Assembly: GCF_001509475.1 (NCBI RefSeq)
Contig: NZ_LLZG01000254.1
Location: 29,649-93,648, forward strand
Origin: Streptomyces regalis
Lineage (GTDB): Bacteria > Actinomycetota > Actinomycetes > Streptomycetales > Streptomycetaceae
DNA: 64,000 bases
Reading direction: 5' to 3'
Numbering within the stretch: position 1 is the first letter of the stretch; every line of letters begins with the position of its first letter. The position numbers and the translations under genes are program-made. The notes below the pieces were generated by a model that saw only the letters and a list, made by a program, of their open reading frames with translations, searched no databases and was not told where the DNA came from. Positions 9,277 through 16,744 of the stretch are shown here, piece by piece.

Positions 9277-9292
9277 CTGTGAGCGATCACAG
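9277..9292. promoter_or_regulatory. Palindrome CTGTGAGCGATCACAG, Crp/LacI-like site
   Basis: A 16-bp sequence with perfect 6-bp arms (CTGTGA / TCACAG) around GCGA, placed between the divergent GH53 gene (258 bp upstream of its start) and the PL11 pseudogene. It resembles a cAMP-receptor-protein half-site pair with shorter spacing (TGTGA-N4-TCACA). A role in carbon-source control is inferred only. Confidence 0.4.
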
Positions 9293-9584
9293 AGGTGTTT
9301 GCGACGTATGTGCGTAATCGCATCACAACGAACTTGAGGTGCATCACGCAGCTTCTCGATCGGGCACGAAGCTGTCAACCATTGCTCACCAATCCATGTA
9401 AGAAGTAGTGCGATCCTGTGGGTGGGGGCACGCCGCGCCTCGGCCGTGAGCTGTCTGAAACGGCGGGAGTCAGCGCAGTTCAAGTGCCTTTTAGAAGGAA
9501 TGCAGCGACGGGACGAGGCTGCGCACGGAACATCTCGTTGACTCGCATCCGAACATGCGTGAACAGAAAAGCTCAACAGAATGC

Positions 9585-9636
9585 TTGACGGGCCATCAGT
9601 GAACACCTATCTTCCCAGCGAATGGGAACGTTCCCA
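9585..9636 (+). promoter_or_regulatory. Promoter plus perfect LacI-type operator for the PL11 pseudogene
   Basis: A -35 box TTGACG (9585-9590) is separated by 17 bp from a -10 box TATCTT (9608-9613). Just downstream, at about +4 to +17, is the perfect 14-bp palindrome TGGGAACGTTCCCA (9623-9636). It resembles the CebR operator type known in Streptomyces (TGGGAGCGCTCCCA). Repressor binding here would block transcription start, so the lost lyase was probably substrate-induced. Confidence 0.65.
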
Positions 9637-9693
9637 CATCTATGGTTGGACCACCCTCTCCGCGATCTTCATACCCCCACACCGGAGGTCGTA

Positions 9694-10546
9694 GTGACCG
9701 CCCCGCACCGGCGTCCGCGCACCGCATTGCGCCCATGGCGATTCCAACGCAGGTCAAACAACTGGCTGTTCGGCGGCCTGACGGCCGCCACCGCACTGAC
9801 CCTCTCCGCACTCACCGGAATACCGCAGACCGCGCACGCCGCGACCGCGCGGCAGGTGGAACGCCTCGACCGGGGCCGGACGCGATGCACATGGGCGACC
9901 TCGACTCGCCCCGGCCGGGTCTGGAGGAGTTCAAGGTCGACGAGGACAGCTCCAAGCCGTCCTCCTGGATGGCGGAAGCGAGGACCGGCCAAGTCCTCTG
10001 GTCCACCCCGGCCGGCGGTGACAACGGCCGGGGCGTGTCCGGTGACATCTGGTTTGGCAGTGCGGGCGCCGAGTCGTGGTCGTCGCTCGTGAGTGGCGTC
10101 CGCAACCCCAGGGGCGCGGTGGTCGCCAGTCGTAAGCGCGGTCCAGCAACTTCCTGGCGTGGTGGGACGGCGACACTACGCGCGAACTCTTCGACGGCAC
10201 CGACATCGACAAGTACGGCACCTCCGGGCGACACCCGCCTACTCACCGGCGCCGGGGTCCACTCCAACAACGGCACCGTCGACGCCGTCCTTGTCCGGCG
10301 ACATCCTCGGCGACTGGCGCGAGGAAGTCATCTGGCCGACGTCCGACAACACGGCCCTGCGGATCTACTCCACGCCGTACCAGACCAATACGCGGATCAC
10401 GACCATCCTCCACGACACCCAGTACCGCACGGCCCTGGCCTGGCAGAACACTGCCTACAACCAGCCCCCCGCACCCCAGCTCCTTCATTGGCGGCAACAT
10501 GCCTACGCCACCCCGCCCCACCGTCGCGCTGCCGAACAGTCACTGA
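9694..10546 (+). pseudogene. PL11 rhamnogalacturonan lyase, internally deleted and frameshifted
   Basis: The GTG at 9694 follows GGAGG by 5 bp and starts a normal signal peptide (about residues 1-45, ending ALTGIPQTAHA), followed by ATARQVERLDRG, the usual mature N-terminus of PL11 lyases. About 130 bp later the reading frame changes and jumps to DAMHMGDLDSPRPGLEEF, which belongs to the C-terminal half of the family. Further frame changes follow (near 10090, 10130, 10230 and 10480), yet recognisable stretches run on to the natural end: LSGDILGDWREEVIWP, LRIYSTPYQTNTRITTI and GGNMPTPPRPTVALP before TGA at 10544. Over half of the roughly 600-residue enzyme is missing, including the central propeller blades. 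The gene cannot make an active lyase. Confidence 0.85.
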
Positions 10547-10877
10547 GCTGGACAGCGGCGTGCGGTTCCGGTCGGGCTGGGCCAGCCGGATCAGATGGTC
10601 CCGTTCCTCCTCGGCCAGACGCAGTGCGTGGGCCACGGCGGCCATCACCTCGGTCGACATGGTTTCGCCGTAGCCCTGTTCCAGGCGTGCGTAGTACGCG
10701 TATGACACTCCCGCCGGCTCCTCGCGCCGCAGCCCGGGTACCCACCGCCGCTCGTATGAGGGCAGGCCGATGTCCTCCGGATTGAGCCGGGCTCTGAGAG
10801 ACCGCAGAACCTACTGAACTCGGCACGCCGGCCAGCCCGGCAGACACCTCGTCGTCGGTCGCTACACGTGAAGACAT
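10540..10877 (-). pseudogene. Remnant of an HTH_31/MmyB-type transcriptional regulator
   Basis: Reading leftward, an ATG at 10877 begins a frame that breaks after about 25 codons. The next frame reads LRSLRARLNPEDIGLPSYE, then VPGLRREE, then AGVSYAYYARLEQG and AVAHALRLAEEERDHLIRLA, which is the N-terminal helix-turn-helix of MmyB-like regulators abundant in Streptomyces. The first helix is shortened (PAGVSYAYY instead of a longer LAxxAGVS) and the C-terminal ligand domain is absent. It lies immediately against the end of the PL11 pseudogene, so this junction marks a deletion scar. Confidence 0.65.
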
Positions 10878-11047
10878 CGCTGTCCTCCGTTTGTCAAACG
10901 TGCTCCCAGATGCGGAGCAGCGTAGCTTCTCCGGCTGGTCGGCGCGCAGTTGACGAGATCGCACACCGTGTGGCATCACCACTCGGCCCAACTGCGCGCC
11001 CACGAGTTATCCACAGGTATGTACCCGTCGCCGAGACTCGGGTCCTG

Positions 11048-12286
11048 CTACGTGCCGGACGGAAGGCCGGAGGCGGCGACACTGCCGCTGACGCCGGTCA
11101 TGATGGCGTTGATGATGCCCTGCTGGGTGACCGTGAGGGAGCGCCGGTTGAACAGCCCGAACCCGTACCGATCGGTTGCACCGTTGTCCCAGTAGATGGA
11201 GGCCGCGCCGTACTTCTTGGCGGTGGCTGCGACGGCCCGTGCGAAGTCCGCGCGATACCTGTTGTTCGACGAATCGAAGGATGACTTGTCGATGGCGCCG
11301 TATTCGCCCACCACCACCGGATACCCCTTCGTGACGAACACGTCGCGCATCATCTTGAACTGCGCGTCCAGATAGTCCTCCTGTCCCCAGGTCGACGTCC
11401 TCGACGGGTTGGTCGCTGCTCGGCCCCATTGCGTGATGGTGCCGCTTTCCTCTCCGGCGAAGTCCCACGGGCCGTAGTGGTGAACGGAGATCATGATCCG
11501 CCGCTCATTTGCGGGAATGGAGGGGGAGCGGTACTGGTCGGACGGAAGCGCGAAGCCGTAATTCCCGGCGGTGTAATCGATGTTCGTGTTCCAGCCGGCC
11601 ACGAGCAGCCACCTCGAACTGTTGTTGCCGCCTGTTTTCCGCACGGTGTCCACGAAGATCTGGTTGTAGCTGTTGATGTTTGAGTAGCACGGTTGGGTCG
11701 GGCGGCCGTACTGCCCGTCGAACTCTTCGTTCATGGACTCGAGGATCAGGCGCTGGTCGTAGTTCTTGAACCTGTTCGCGATCTGCTGCCAAGCTTTCTC
11801 GTACTTGGCCTTGATCGTCGCCTGGGAGGGTGAATCGCAGATCAGCCAGGAGCCGTTGATGCTCTTGTACCCGTCGCCGTGCATGTTGATCAGCACATGC
11901 AGGCCCCTGTTATAGGCGTAGTTGACGACCTCTTGGACTCTGTTCAGCCAGGAGGCGTTGATCGTGTAATTCGGGCCGGACCCTATGTATCCCAGGTAGG
12001 AGACCGGGATGCGGATCGTCTTGAAGCCCGCCGCCTTTACTTTGTCGATGAGGGCCTGCGATACCGTCGGCTGGCCCCACGCTGTTTCACTGGGGTATCC
12101 GTTGGTGGTGGCTTCGAGTTGGTTCCCCAGATTCCAACCCGCGCCCATGTCGGCCACGATCTGCGAAGCGCTTGACTGTGCCACGGAATCGGCCGATGCC
12201 TGATGCGCCGCGCCGTACACAGATGCGGCAACTGCCAACAGGACGGCAAGGAAAATGACTCTGATCTTCCCTGCTAGTGCAACCAT
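11048..12286 (-). CDS. Secreted GH5 endoglucanase (cellulase / xyloglucanase type)
   Basis: A 412-residue secreted TIM-barrel glycosidase. The ATG at 12286 follows GAGGAAAG and begins a signal peptide cleaved near residue 32 (ASADS). Family features: GAGWNLGNQLEA at about 48-59, IRIPVSY at 91-97, the acid/base Glu187 in ESMNEEFDG, HHYGPWDFAGEE near residue 270, and the nucleophile Glu328 in VVVGEYGA. The pattern is that of GH5 subfamily 4, which contains endo-beta-1,4-glucanases and xyloglucanases. No cellulose-binding module follows: the protein stops just after a short Gly/Ser tail, although many Streptomyces relatives carry one. It is transcribed alone. Confidence 0.9.
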   Translation of the reverse strand: MVALAGKIRVIFLAVLLAVAASVYGAAHQASADSVAQSSASQIVADMGAGWNLGNQLEATTNGYPSETAWGQPTVSQALIDKVKAAGFKTIRIPVSYLGYIGSGPNYTINASWLNRVQEVVNYAYNRGLHVLINMHGDGYKSINGSWLICDSPSQATIKAKYEKAWQQIANRFKNYDQRLILESMNEEFDGQYGRPTQPCYSNINSYNQIFVDTVRKTGGNNSSRWLLVAGWNTNIDYTAGNYGFALPSDQYRSPSIPANERRIMISVHHYGPWDFAGEESGTITQWGRAATNPSRTSTWGQEDYLDAQFKMMRDVFVTKGYPVVVGEYGAIDKSSFDSSNNRYRADFARAVAATAKKYGAASIYWDNGATDRYGFGLFNRRSLTVTQQGIINAIMTGVSGSVAASGLPSGT

Positions 12287-12528
12287 GAGCTTTCCTCTCT
12301 TGCGTCCTTGAGGGTGTCGGACCCCCAAGTGGACCTATCTGTACGAGTGGGAGCGGCCGGAGCCGCCCGCTGTTCGGGCGGTGGTGCCCACGCTGGCCTG
12401 GAAGCGAACACAGTCGATTGCGCGGCGGCTGACCTCGCGGGCGTCCGCGGGCGGCCACGCACCCTGCATGGCCCGGATGCGCGGCGATCACGGCAGACCC
12501 GCGCACCCGGGCCATGCCTGGTTGCCCC

Positions 12529-13413
12529 TCAGCTCAGGGCGGATTCCCAGGTGGTCGTGCTGGATGCGGCGTCGGCGCGAAGGCGGTCGCGGGCCCCGGT
12601 GTCGCCGTAGAGGCTCCACCGCATCCAGTCCACGGAGGTGTTGACGGTGCGGGAGTCGCCGAAGTAGTTGCTGTGCCCGGCGCCGCGGAAGGTCAGGAAC
12701 GCCTTGCCGGCGGGCAGTTCCCGGTACGCCTGGCGGGCGGAGGAGATCGGGCACGTCCCGTCCCGGTCGCCGTGCGTGAACAGGACCTTGGCGCGGACCG
12801 ACGGGCTCGGGTTGCCCATGTCCACACAGGACATGGGGATCGCGGCGGTGATCCGTGCGTCCGGCCAGGCCGTGAGCAGGCCGTGGGTGGTCATGCCGCC
12901 CATCGAGTGGCCGGAGACACCGACTCCGACCGCTGTGTTGATGTGGCCGGCCAGCGGGTCGCTCGCCGTGTTGAGGGCGAGGGTCCGGGTGATGACCTCG
13001 GAGACGTCCTTGGACTGGTTGCCGTTGTAGACGTCCTGGCCACTGAGGTTGGCGAAGTGGGGGGCGGGGACGATGAAGCCGGCCTCGGCCAAGGGACGGA
13101 TGATCGCCAGGGAATTCTGCGGGCTGCTGCTCAAGCCGTGCATGAACTCGCAGACCGGGAAGACGCCTTGGGCGATGGGGGCGTTGGTGACCGGGGAGCC
13201 ACCGGGGGCGCCGGTGGCGGGGTAGTAGACATAGGTGGTCCACCGGCGGCTGCCGCGGCTCCAGGCGTACTGGCGCACGCCGACCGCGAACCGCTGGGTC
13301 GGAACTCCCGCCCGCGCGGTGGCACCTGCCTGGCCCGTGCCGAGCAGGGACATGCCTACGCCCGCGGCTCCGACCGCGCTCAGGGTCAGGAAGCTACGCC
13401 GCTGCATGGTCAT
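12529..13413 (-). CDS. Secreted alpha/beta hydrolase (dienelactone-hydrolase / polyester-hydrolase-like)
   Basis: A 294-residue secreted serine hydrolase. The N-terminus has a Tat signal (QRRSFLTLSAVGAAGVG). The nucleophile elbow GHSMGG puts the catalytic Ser at residue 170; the acid is probably the Asp of THGDRDGTCP and the base the His of GAGHSNYF. FMHGLSSSP at about 90-98 forms the oxyanion-hole loop. The fold is that of secreted chlorophyllase/cutinase-like hydrolases, so the substrate may be a plant ester, but it cannot be fixed from sequence. The nearest palindromic operator lies about 355 bp upstream of this start. Confidence 0.8.
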   Translation of the reverse strand: MTMQRRSFLTLSAVGAAGVGMSLLGTGQAGATARAGVPTQRFAVGVRQYAWSRGSRRWTTYVYYPATGAPGGSPVTNAPIAQGVFPVCEFMHGLSSSPQNSLAIIRPLAEAGFIVPAPHFANLSGQDVYNGNQSKDVSEVITRTLALNTASDPLAGHINTAVGVGVSGHSMGGMTTHGLLTAWPDARITAAIPMSCVDMGNPSPSVRAKVLFTHGDRDGTCPISSARQAYRELPAGKAFLTFRGAGHSNYFGDSRTVNTSVDWMRWSLYGDTGARDRLRADAASSTTTWESALS

Positions 13414-13940
13414 GAAGACTCCTGGTGTGGGGGGTGTGCGGAGCGCAGCTCGGTCAGGCGCCGGGAAGAGACGTCGGTGATGCCGCGGCGGTGAGGCTGA
13501 CCCGGGTGGTGGGGGGAGTGGTCGTGGGGGTGGTCAGGTCGGCGAATCGCGCACGGTGGAGGACGTTCCGGTCCTGCCCGTGGTGGTCATCGGCGTCGTG
13601 TGGCCTTGCCGGCAGAGACGCGGCGAGCCGCTGAACACCGGCCGAACCGTGACTCATTGTGGGAGCGGCCCTCCGCGCCCACCTGCCCGCCTGTCTGATG
13701 GGGAGGTGTTGATTCTGCGGAAGCGGCGCAAGGGTGCCTCTCCTTCCACTCGTCGCGTGCCGCAACTCTGGGAGCGTTCCCACATGTCCTGCAACAGGTA
13801 CATTCACGATCGGGCGCCGATCTGTCAATCGTTGGCGCCCAACTCTGTTGTCTTCGACGCGGATTCGACAGATCGCAGGCGCTGGAGGCACCGTGTGACG
13901 CCTTCGAAGCCCGCCCGATCACACTCGCGGCGGCCTGCCG
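13414..13940. other. Intergenic region with gene debris and an orphan promoter
   Basis: About 530 bp between the secreted hydrolase and the PaaX-type regulator. A promoter and operator sit at its right end (listed separately). Between them and the hydrolase start, a good ribosome site AAGGAGAG precedes a TTG start that runs only about 25 codons before TGA. No complete gene is visible; this looks like a collapsed gene that used the promoter, or an unusually long leader of the hydrolase gene. Confidence 0.45.
13769..13828 (-). promoter_or_regulatory. Promoter with LacI-type operator TGGGAACGCTCCCA
   Basis: Reading leftward, TTGACA (13823-13828), a 17-bp spacer and GAATGT (13800-13805) form a promoter. 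Seventeen bases further is the operator TGGGAACGCTCCCA (13769-13782, written on the minus strand), differing at one position from the palindrome upstream of the PL11 pseudogene. The same promoter-operator order at both loci suggests control by one CebR-like repressor. Confidence 0.55.
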
Positions 13941-14945
13941 TCAGCCGTGGCCGACACCCGCACTCATGCCGGCGATCGTATGGGCCCTGATGTCGGGGTG
14001 CGGCCCCTGCGCGAATCTGGTCACCACGGAGCGGACATGGTCCTGGGCCGGCTGGAGCAGTCCGTCGTACACCGCGACGCAGACTTCCCGCGCCCGCGAC
14101 CGGGGCCAGCCGGGCGGCAGCAGCCCGATGGGGAGCAGCGGGTCCAGAATGGGGAAGTGCCGGTAGGCGTGCATGACCTCGGTCCGTGCGCGCACCGCGT
14201 CGGCACCGGTGACACGGTCGGTGCTGATGTGCGGAAGCAGGCCGCTCCAACGGTCGATGAAAGCCCGGTAGTGCTCGGCGATGCCGGGCAGGTCCCACGC
14301 CTCGACCGGGTTGCGGTCGGCCTCCGTGTCCAGTTCCTCCTGCCGCGCGCGGAACACGGTCACTGCTCCCCGCGCCAGGTCGGCCACCTCGATCCGCCCC
14401 TTGGGGGTCAGGGGGTGCGGCGACACCCAGAGCGCGTCGTACAGCGGCGCGAATCCGCGCCAACGCAGCGCGGTGCGCAGTGCGCGCCGCCGCGTGCTCT
14501 CCTGTTCCGGGACGGAGAAGGCGATCAGTGTCCACCGACCGTCCCATGAGTCGGGTTGGGTGGTGAAGGTGGCGATCGAACTGGCGCCGCTCCACAGATC
14601 GACGGCGGCCTGCGATGTCAGCCGGTAGGAGCTGTACCGCCCTTGCCGGCTGCTCTCCAGCACCCCTCGGCGCATCAGCCTGCTGATCGTCGTACGGGCG
14701 GCACCCGCGGTCACGTTGAACTCTCCGAGCAGTGCCACGATCGCCGCCGACGGCAACCACGCCCGGACGGGGAACGTGTAGTCGGCGATCAATGTCACCG
14801 TGAGTCCCTGCGGCGATACGTCGCTTTGCCAGCCGGGCGACCGCACGGGGCCGGCGGCACCGTCACCCTCGTCGGAGAAGATCTCCTCGAGGTGGGACAG
14901 GTTCGGCAAGGTCGGCTCCGGCGCGGTGGACAGGGTCTGCATCAC
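13941..14945 (-). CDS. PaaX-family transcriptional regulator
   Basis: A 334-residue DNA-binding regulator. Residues about 45-120 hold a winged helix-turn-helix (LTVTLIADYTFPVRAWLP, then AARTTISRLMRRGVLES); the central PaaX domain begins near WDGRWTLIAFSVPE; the C-terminal domain contains the DALWVSPHP segment and a helical tail. Family members usually repress phenylacetate or other aromatic catabolism genes in response to an acyl-CoA. No such genes adjoin it; the ring-cleavage operon is about 30 kb away, so its target is unknown. The start may be 14945 or the next ATG, one codon later. Confidence 0.85.
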   Translation of the reverse strand: MMQTLSTAPEPTLPNLSHLEEIFSDEGDGAAGPVRSPGWQSDVSPQGLTVTLIADYTFPVRAWLPSAAIVALLGEFNVTAGAARTTISRLMRRGVLESSRQGRYSSYRLTSQAAVDLWSGASSIATFTTQPDSWDGRWTLIAFSVPEQESTRRRALRTALRWRGFAPLYDALWVSPHPLTPKGRIEVADLARGAVTVFRARQEELDTEADRNPVEAWDLPGIAEHYRAFIDRWSGLLPHISTDRVTGADAVRARTEVMHAYRHFPILDPLLPIGLLPPGWPRSRAREVCVAVYDGLLQPAQDHVRSVVTRFAQGPHPDIRAHTIAGMSAGVGHG

Positions 14946-15188
14946 TGTAACGGTTGTGGAATCGCCGGGTGCAGCTCCGCCGCGATTGCTCCACCAGGCG
15001 GGATCTCCGCGCGCAGGCGATGGCGCCCCGGCAGCGCCCAGGTGTGTAACACCGGTGTACTTGGAGCGTGACGGCAGCGAACAGTCGTCCTTGGCACCGT
15101 GCTTGCGGGGCCGCGGCGCGTTGGGCGATGTGGGCGTTCGTCATCGTCAACGGTTGGTGTGGCCGATGAAGACATCGCTGATGCCGGC
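14946..15188. other. Intergenic region between PaaX-type gene and the RIP gene
   Basis: About 240 bp. Its right end contains 13 codons that would continue the RIP reading frame beyond its TAG stop (15147-15188). No tRNA, terminator or other gene was recognised. Confidence 0.5.
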
Positions 15189-15950
15189 CTAGTTACGTAT
15201 CAGGCCGACCTGCTGTGCGGTGACGAAGACGTCGGACCCGTTGTCCATGCCATTCGCGATGCGGTTGGCGATGGGGCGGAACCGGGAGGCCTCGGTGATG
15301 GCGATGATGTAGCGCAGCATGCCGCGCGCCTGGGCGGTGCGGTCGGTGCCGCGGATGCCGAGGTCCCTGAGGCTGTTCTCAAGGCTGAACTCGTTCAGGT
15401 TGACGGCGGTCAGCGACTGGTTCGCGACGCGGGCGAGGGCGTCGTAGCCCTCCTTGCCGAGGAACCAGTTGTCGTCGGCGTCCTCATGGTTGGGGACGTC
15501 GGAGGCGAGGTTCAGGACGAAGTGGTGCGGGGTGTCGCTGGAGAAGAACCGCACGACGCAGAAGTCGCTGAGTCGTACGATCGCATGCACCGCGGGGGTG
15601 TGGTTGCCGCTGCTGATCACGATGTCGGCGAAACTCTGGCTCTCCGTGTCGCCGGTGATGGCGACGTTCACCTCGGTGTCGACGTGGGGCATGACGCGGC
15701 CGCCGGCCGAGGTCTCGGCGAGGTTGCGCAGCTGGTCGAGCATGGTCAGATAGGCGCCCGAGCCGTGGTTGATGTTCCAGGGGACCTGTGGGAGGTCGAC
15801 GTGTTTCTTGCCGGCGACGGTCTCGGCGTTGATCGTCACATGGTCCGCCGCCGTCGAGGCGGATGTCTCGGTGTCCCTGGGCACTGTGAAGAGCACCAGG
15901 ATCCCGAGAAGGACGGACAAGGCGACCGCGATCAGGACGCTGGTGGGCAT
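15189..15950 (-). CDS. Ribosome-inactivating protein (RIP, rRNA N-glycosylase family), N-terminally anchored or secreted, probably truncated
   Basis: A 253-residue protein with an N-terminal hydrophobic segment (residues 3-23) and a RIP catalytic domain from about residue 36. The diagnostic active-site helix is MLRYIIAITEASRFRPI (211-227), giving the catalytic Glu220 and Arg223 of the E-A-x-R-F signature. WFLGKEGYDALARVANQSL near 162-180 and the preceding strand HAIVRLSDFCVVRFF match the rest of the fold. Known family members remove one adenine from the sarcin-ricin loop of 28S/23S rRNA; RIPs have been described in Streptomyces. The frame stops at TAG exactly where the family's conserved Trp (…N-W-x-x-[LI]-S) is expected; 13 further codons continue in frame to TGA at 15147. 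ATG at 15950 has a good CCGGAG site; a GTG at 15986 is an alternative start. Confidence 0.78.
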   Translation of the reverse strand: MPTSVLIAVALSVLLGILVLFTVPRDTETSASTAADHVTINAETVAGKKHVDLPQVPWNINHGSGAYLTMLDQLRNLAETSAGGRVMPHVDTEVNVAITGDTESQSFADIVISSGNHTPAVHAIVRLSDFCVVRFFSSDTPHHFVLNLASDVPNHEDADDNWFLGKEGYDALARVANQSLTAVNLNEFSLENSLRDLGIRGTDRTAQARGMLRYIIAITEASRFRPIANRIANGMDNGSDVFVTAQQVGLIRN

Positions 15951-15987
15951 GGTGTGCTCCGGTTGTTCGGCGTGCAGCGATGTCACG

Positions 15988-16046
15988 ACCGACGCTCACA
16001 GCCGGGAGGTTGTTTGGCAGGCCCCTTTTGCCGCCGCATACAATTC
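15988..16046 (-). repeat. 59-bp upstream element, copy A (upstream of the RIP gene)
   Basis: This segment lies directly upstream of the RIP start and is about 75-80 percent identical, without gaps, to 19643-19701, which lies directly upstream of another short secreted-protein frame. Shared cores include ACCGACGCTC, GTTGTTTGGCA, CCCTTTTGCC and ACAATTC. The arms GGCA / TGCC around AAAGGG look like an operator. It is probably a shared promoter-regulatory module. Confidence 0.65.
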
Positions 16047-16395
16047 CGGAGGATCGAGTTCCACATTACTTGTCCGGACGTAACGCTGTCGTCGCTCCAC
16101 GCCTTTACCTTGCGGGCGACACGCTGGTGCAGGACGCCACCCGGCAACCTGCTCGACGCCCCGCCCGCCTCTTCGCGCCGGTGGCCGAAGTCCTCGCCCG
16201 CGCGCTCGCCCCGCGCACGCTTCCCGGAGCGACCCAGGAGGATCCGTCCGGTCGTCTCCCACGTCGCAGGGCTCACCTGGATGTGGGCGGTGATGGCGTT
16301 CGAGTCCCGGGACCGGCGCTGGAACGGCTGGTCTTCGTAGAGCGCCGTGGGCGTGGGTGGGGCCACCGTCAGCCCCGCAGTAGCGGAAGCACAGG

Positions 16396-16653
16396 TCAGA
16401 CTGGCGGTGCCAGCCGCTCCAGCCACAAATCGACGGCGTATGAACCGGGGCCGGTGACCGGCACCTCGTAGGGGACCCGCAGTTCCGTGACCACTTGGAA
16501 AGCGTCGCTGGCGTCGGGGCGGAAACCGTCCTGCTGCCACAGGTCGAGCCACGCGCGCTCCACGAGCAGCGGGTAGCGGGAGTTGTCCAGCAGGCCGAGC
16601 GCGTCCAGTTCGTCCCAGTGGACGCTGAGAGGGATCAGCCGGCCAAAGGACAC
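16396..16653 (-). pseudogene. Fragment of a hot-dog-fold acyl-CoA thioesterase-like protein
   Basis: A GTG at 16653 could begin 85 residues: IPLSVHWDELDALGLLDNSRYPL, the DxxG-xxxN-xxY pattern of 4HBT thioesterases, then a strand VVTELRVPYEVPV and YAVDLWLERL. The frame then ends at PPV-stop, about 50 residues short of a complete hot-dog domain. Upstream, another frame carries EVHFDAGGFEVTP, also suggestive of coding history. No partner gene indicates a pathway. Recognition rests on pattern memory and could be wrong. Confidence 0.4.
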
Positions 16654-16744
16654 GGCCGGGGCGGTGTCACCTCGAAGCCGCCGGCGTCGAAGTGGACCTC
16701 GGGAGCTGCACCGCCCTACGGGCCCTGAGGCGCACAGCCGGCCG

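Noticed and set aside
11007..11015. TTATCCACA, a perfect DnaA-box sequence
   Set aside because: Only one box is present and there is no cluster or origin-type gene nearby; a single 9-mer is expected by chance.
12340..12360. GTGGGAGCGGCC upstream of the GH5 gene as a CebR operator
   Set aside because: It is a half-site only; the second arm does not match, so it was not listed as an operator.
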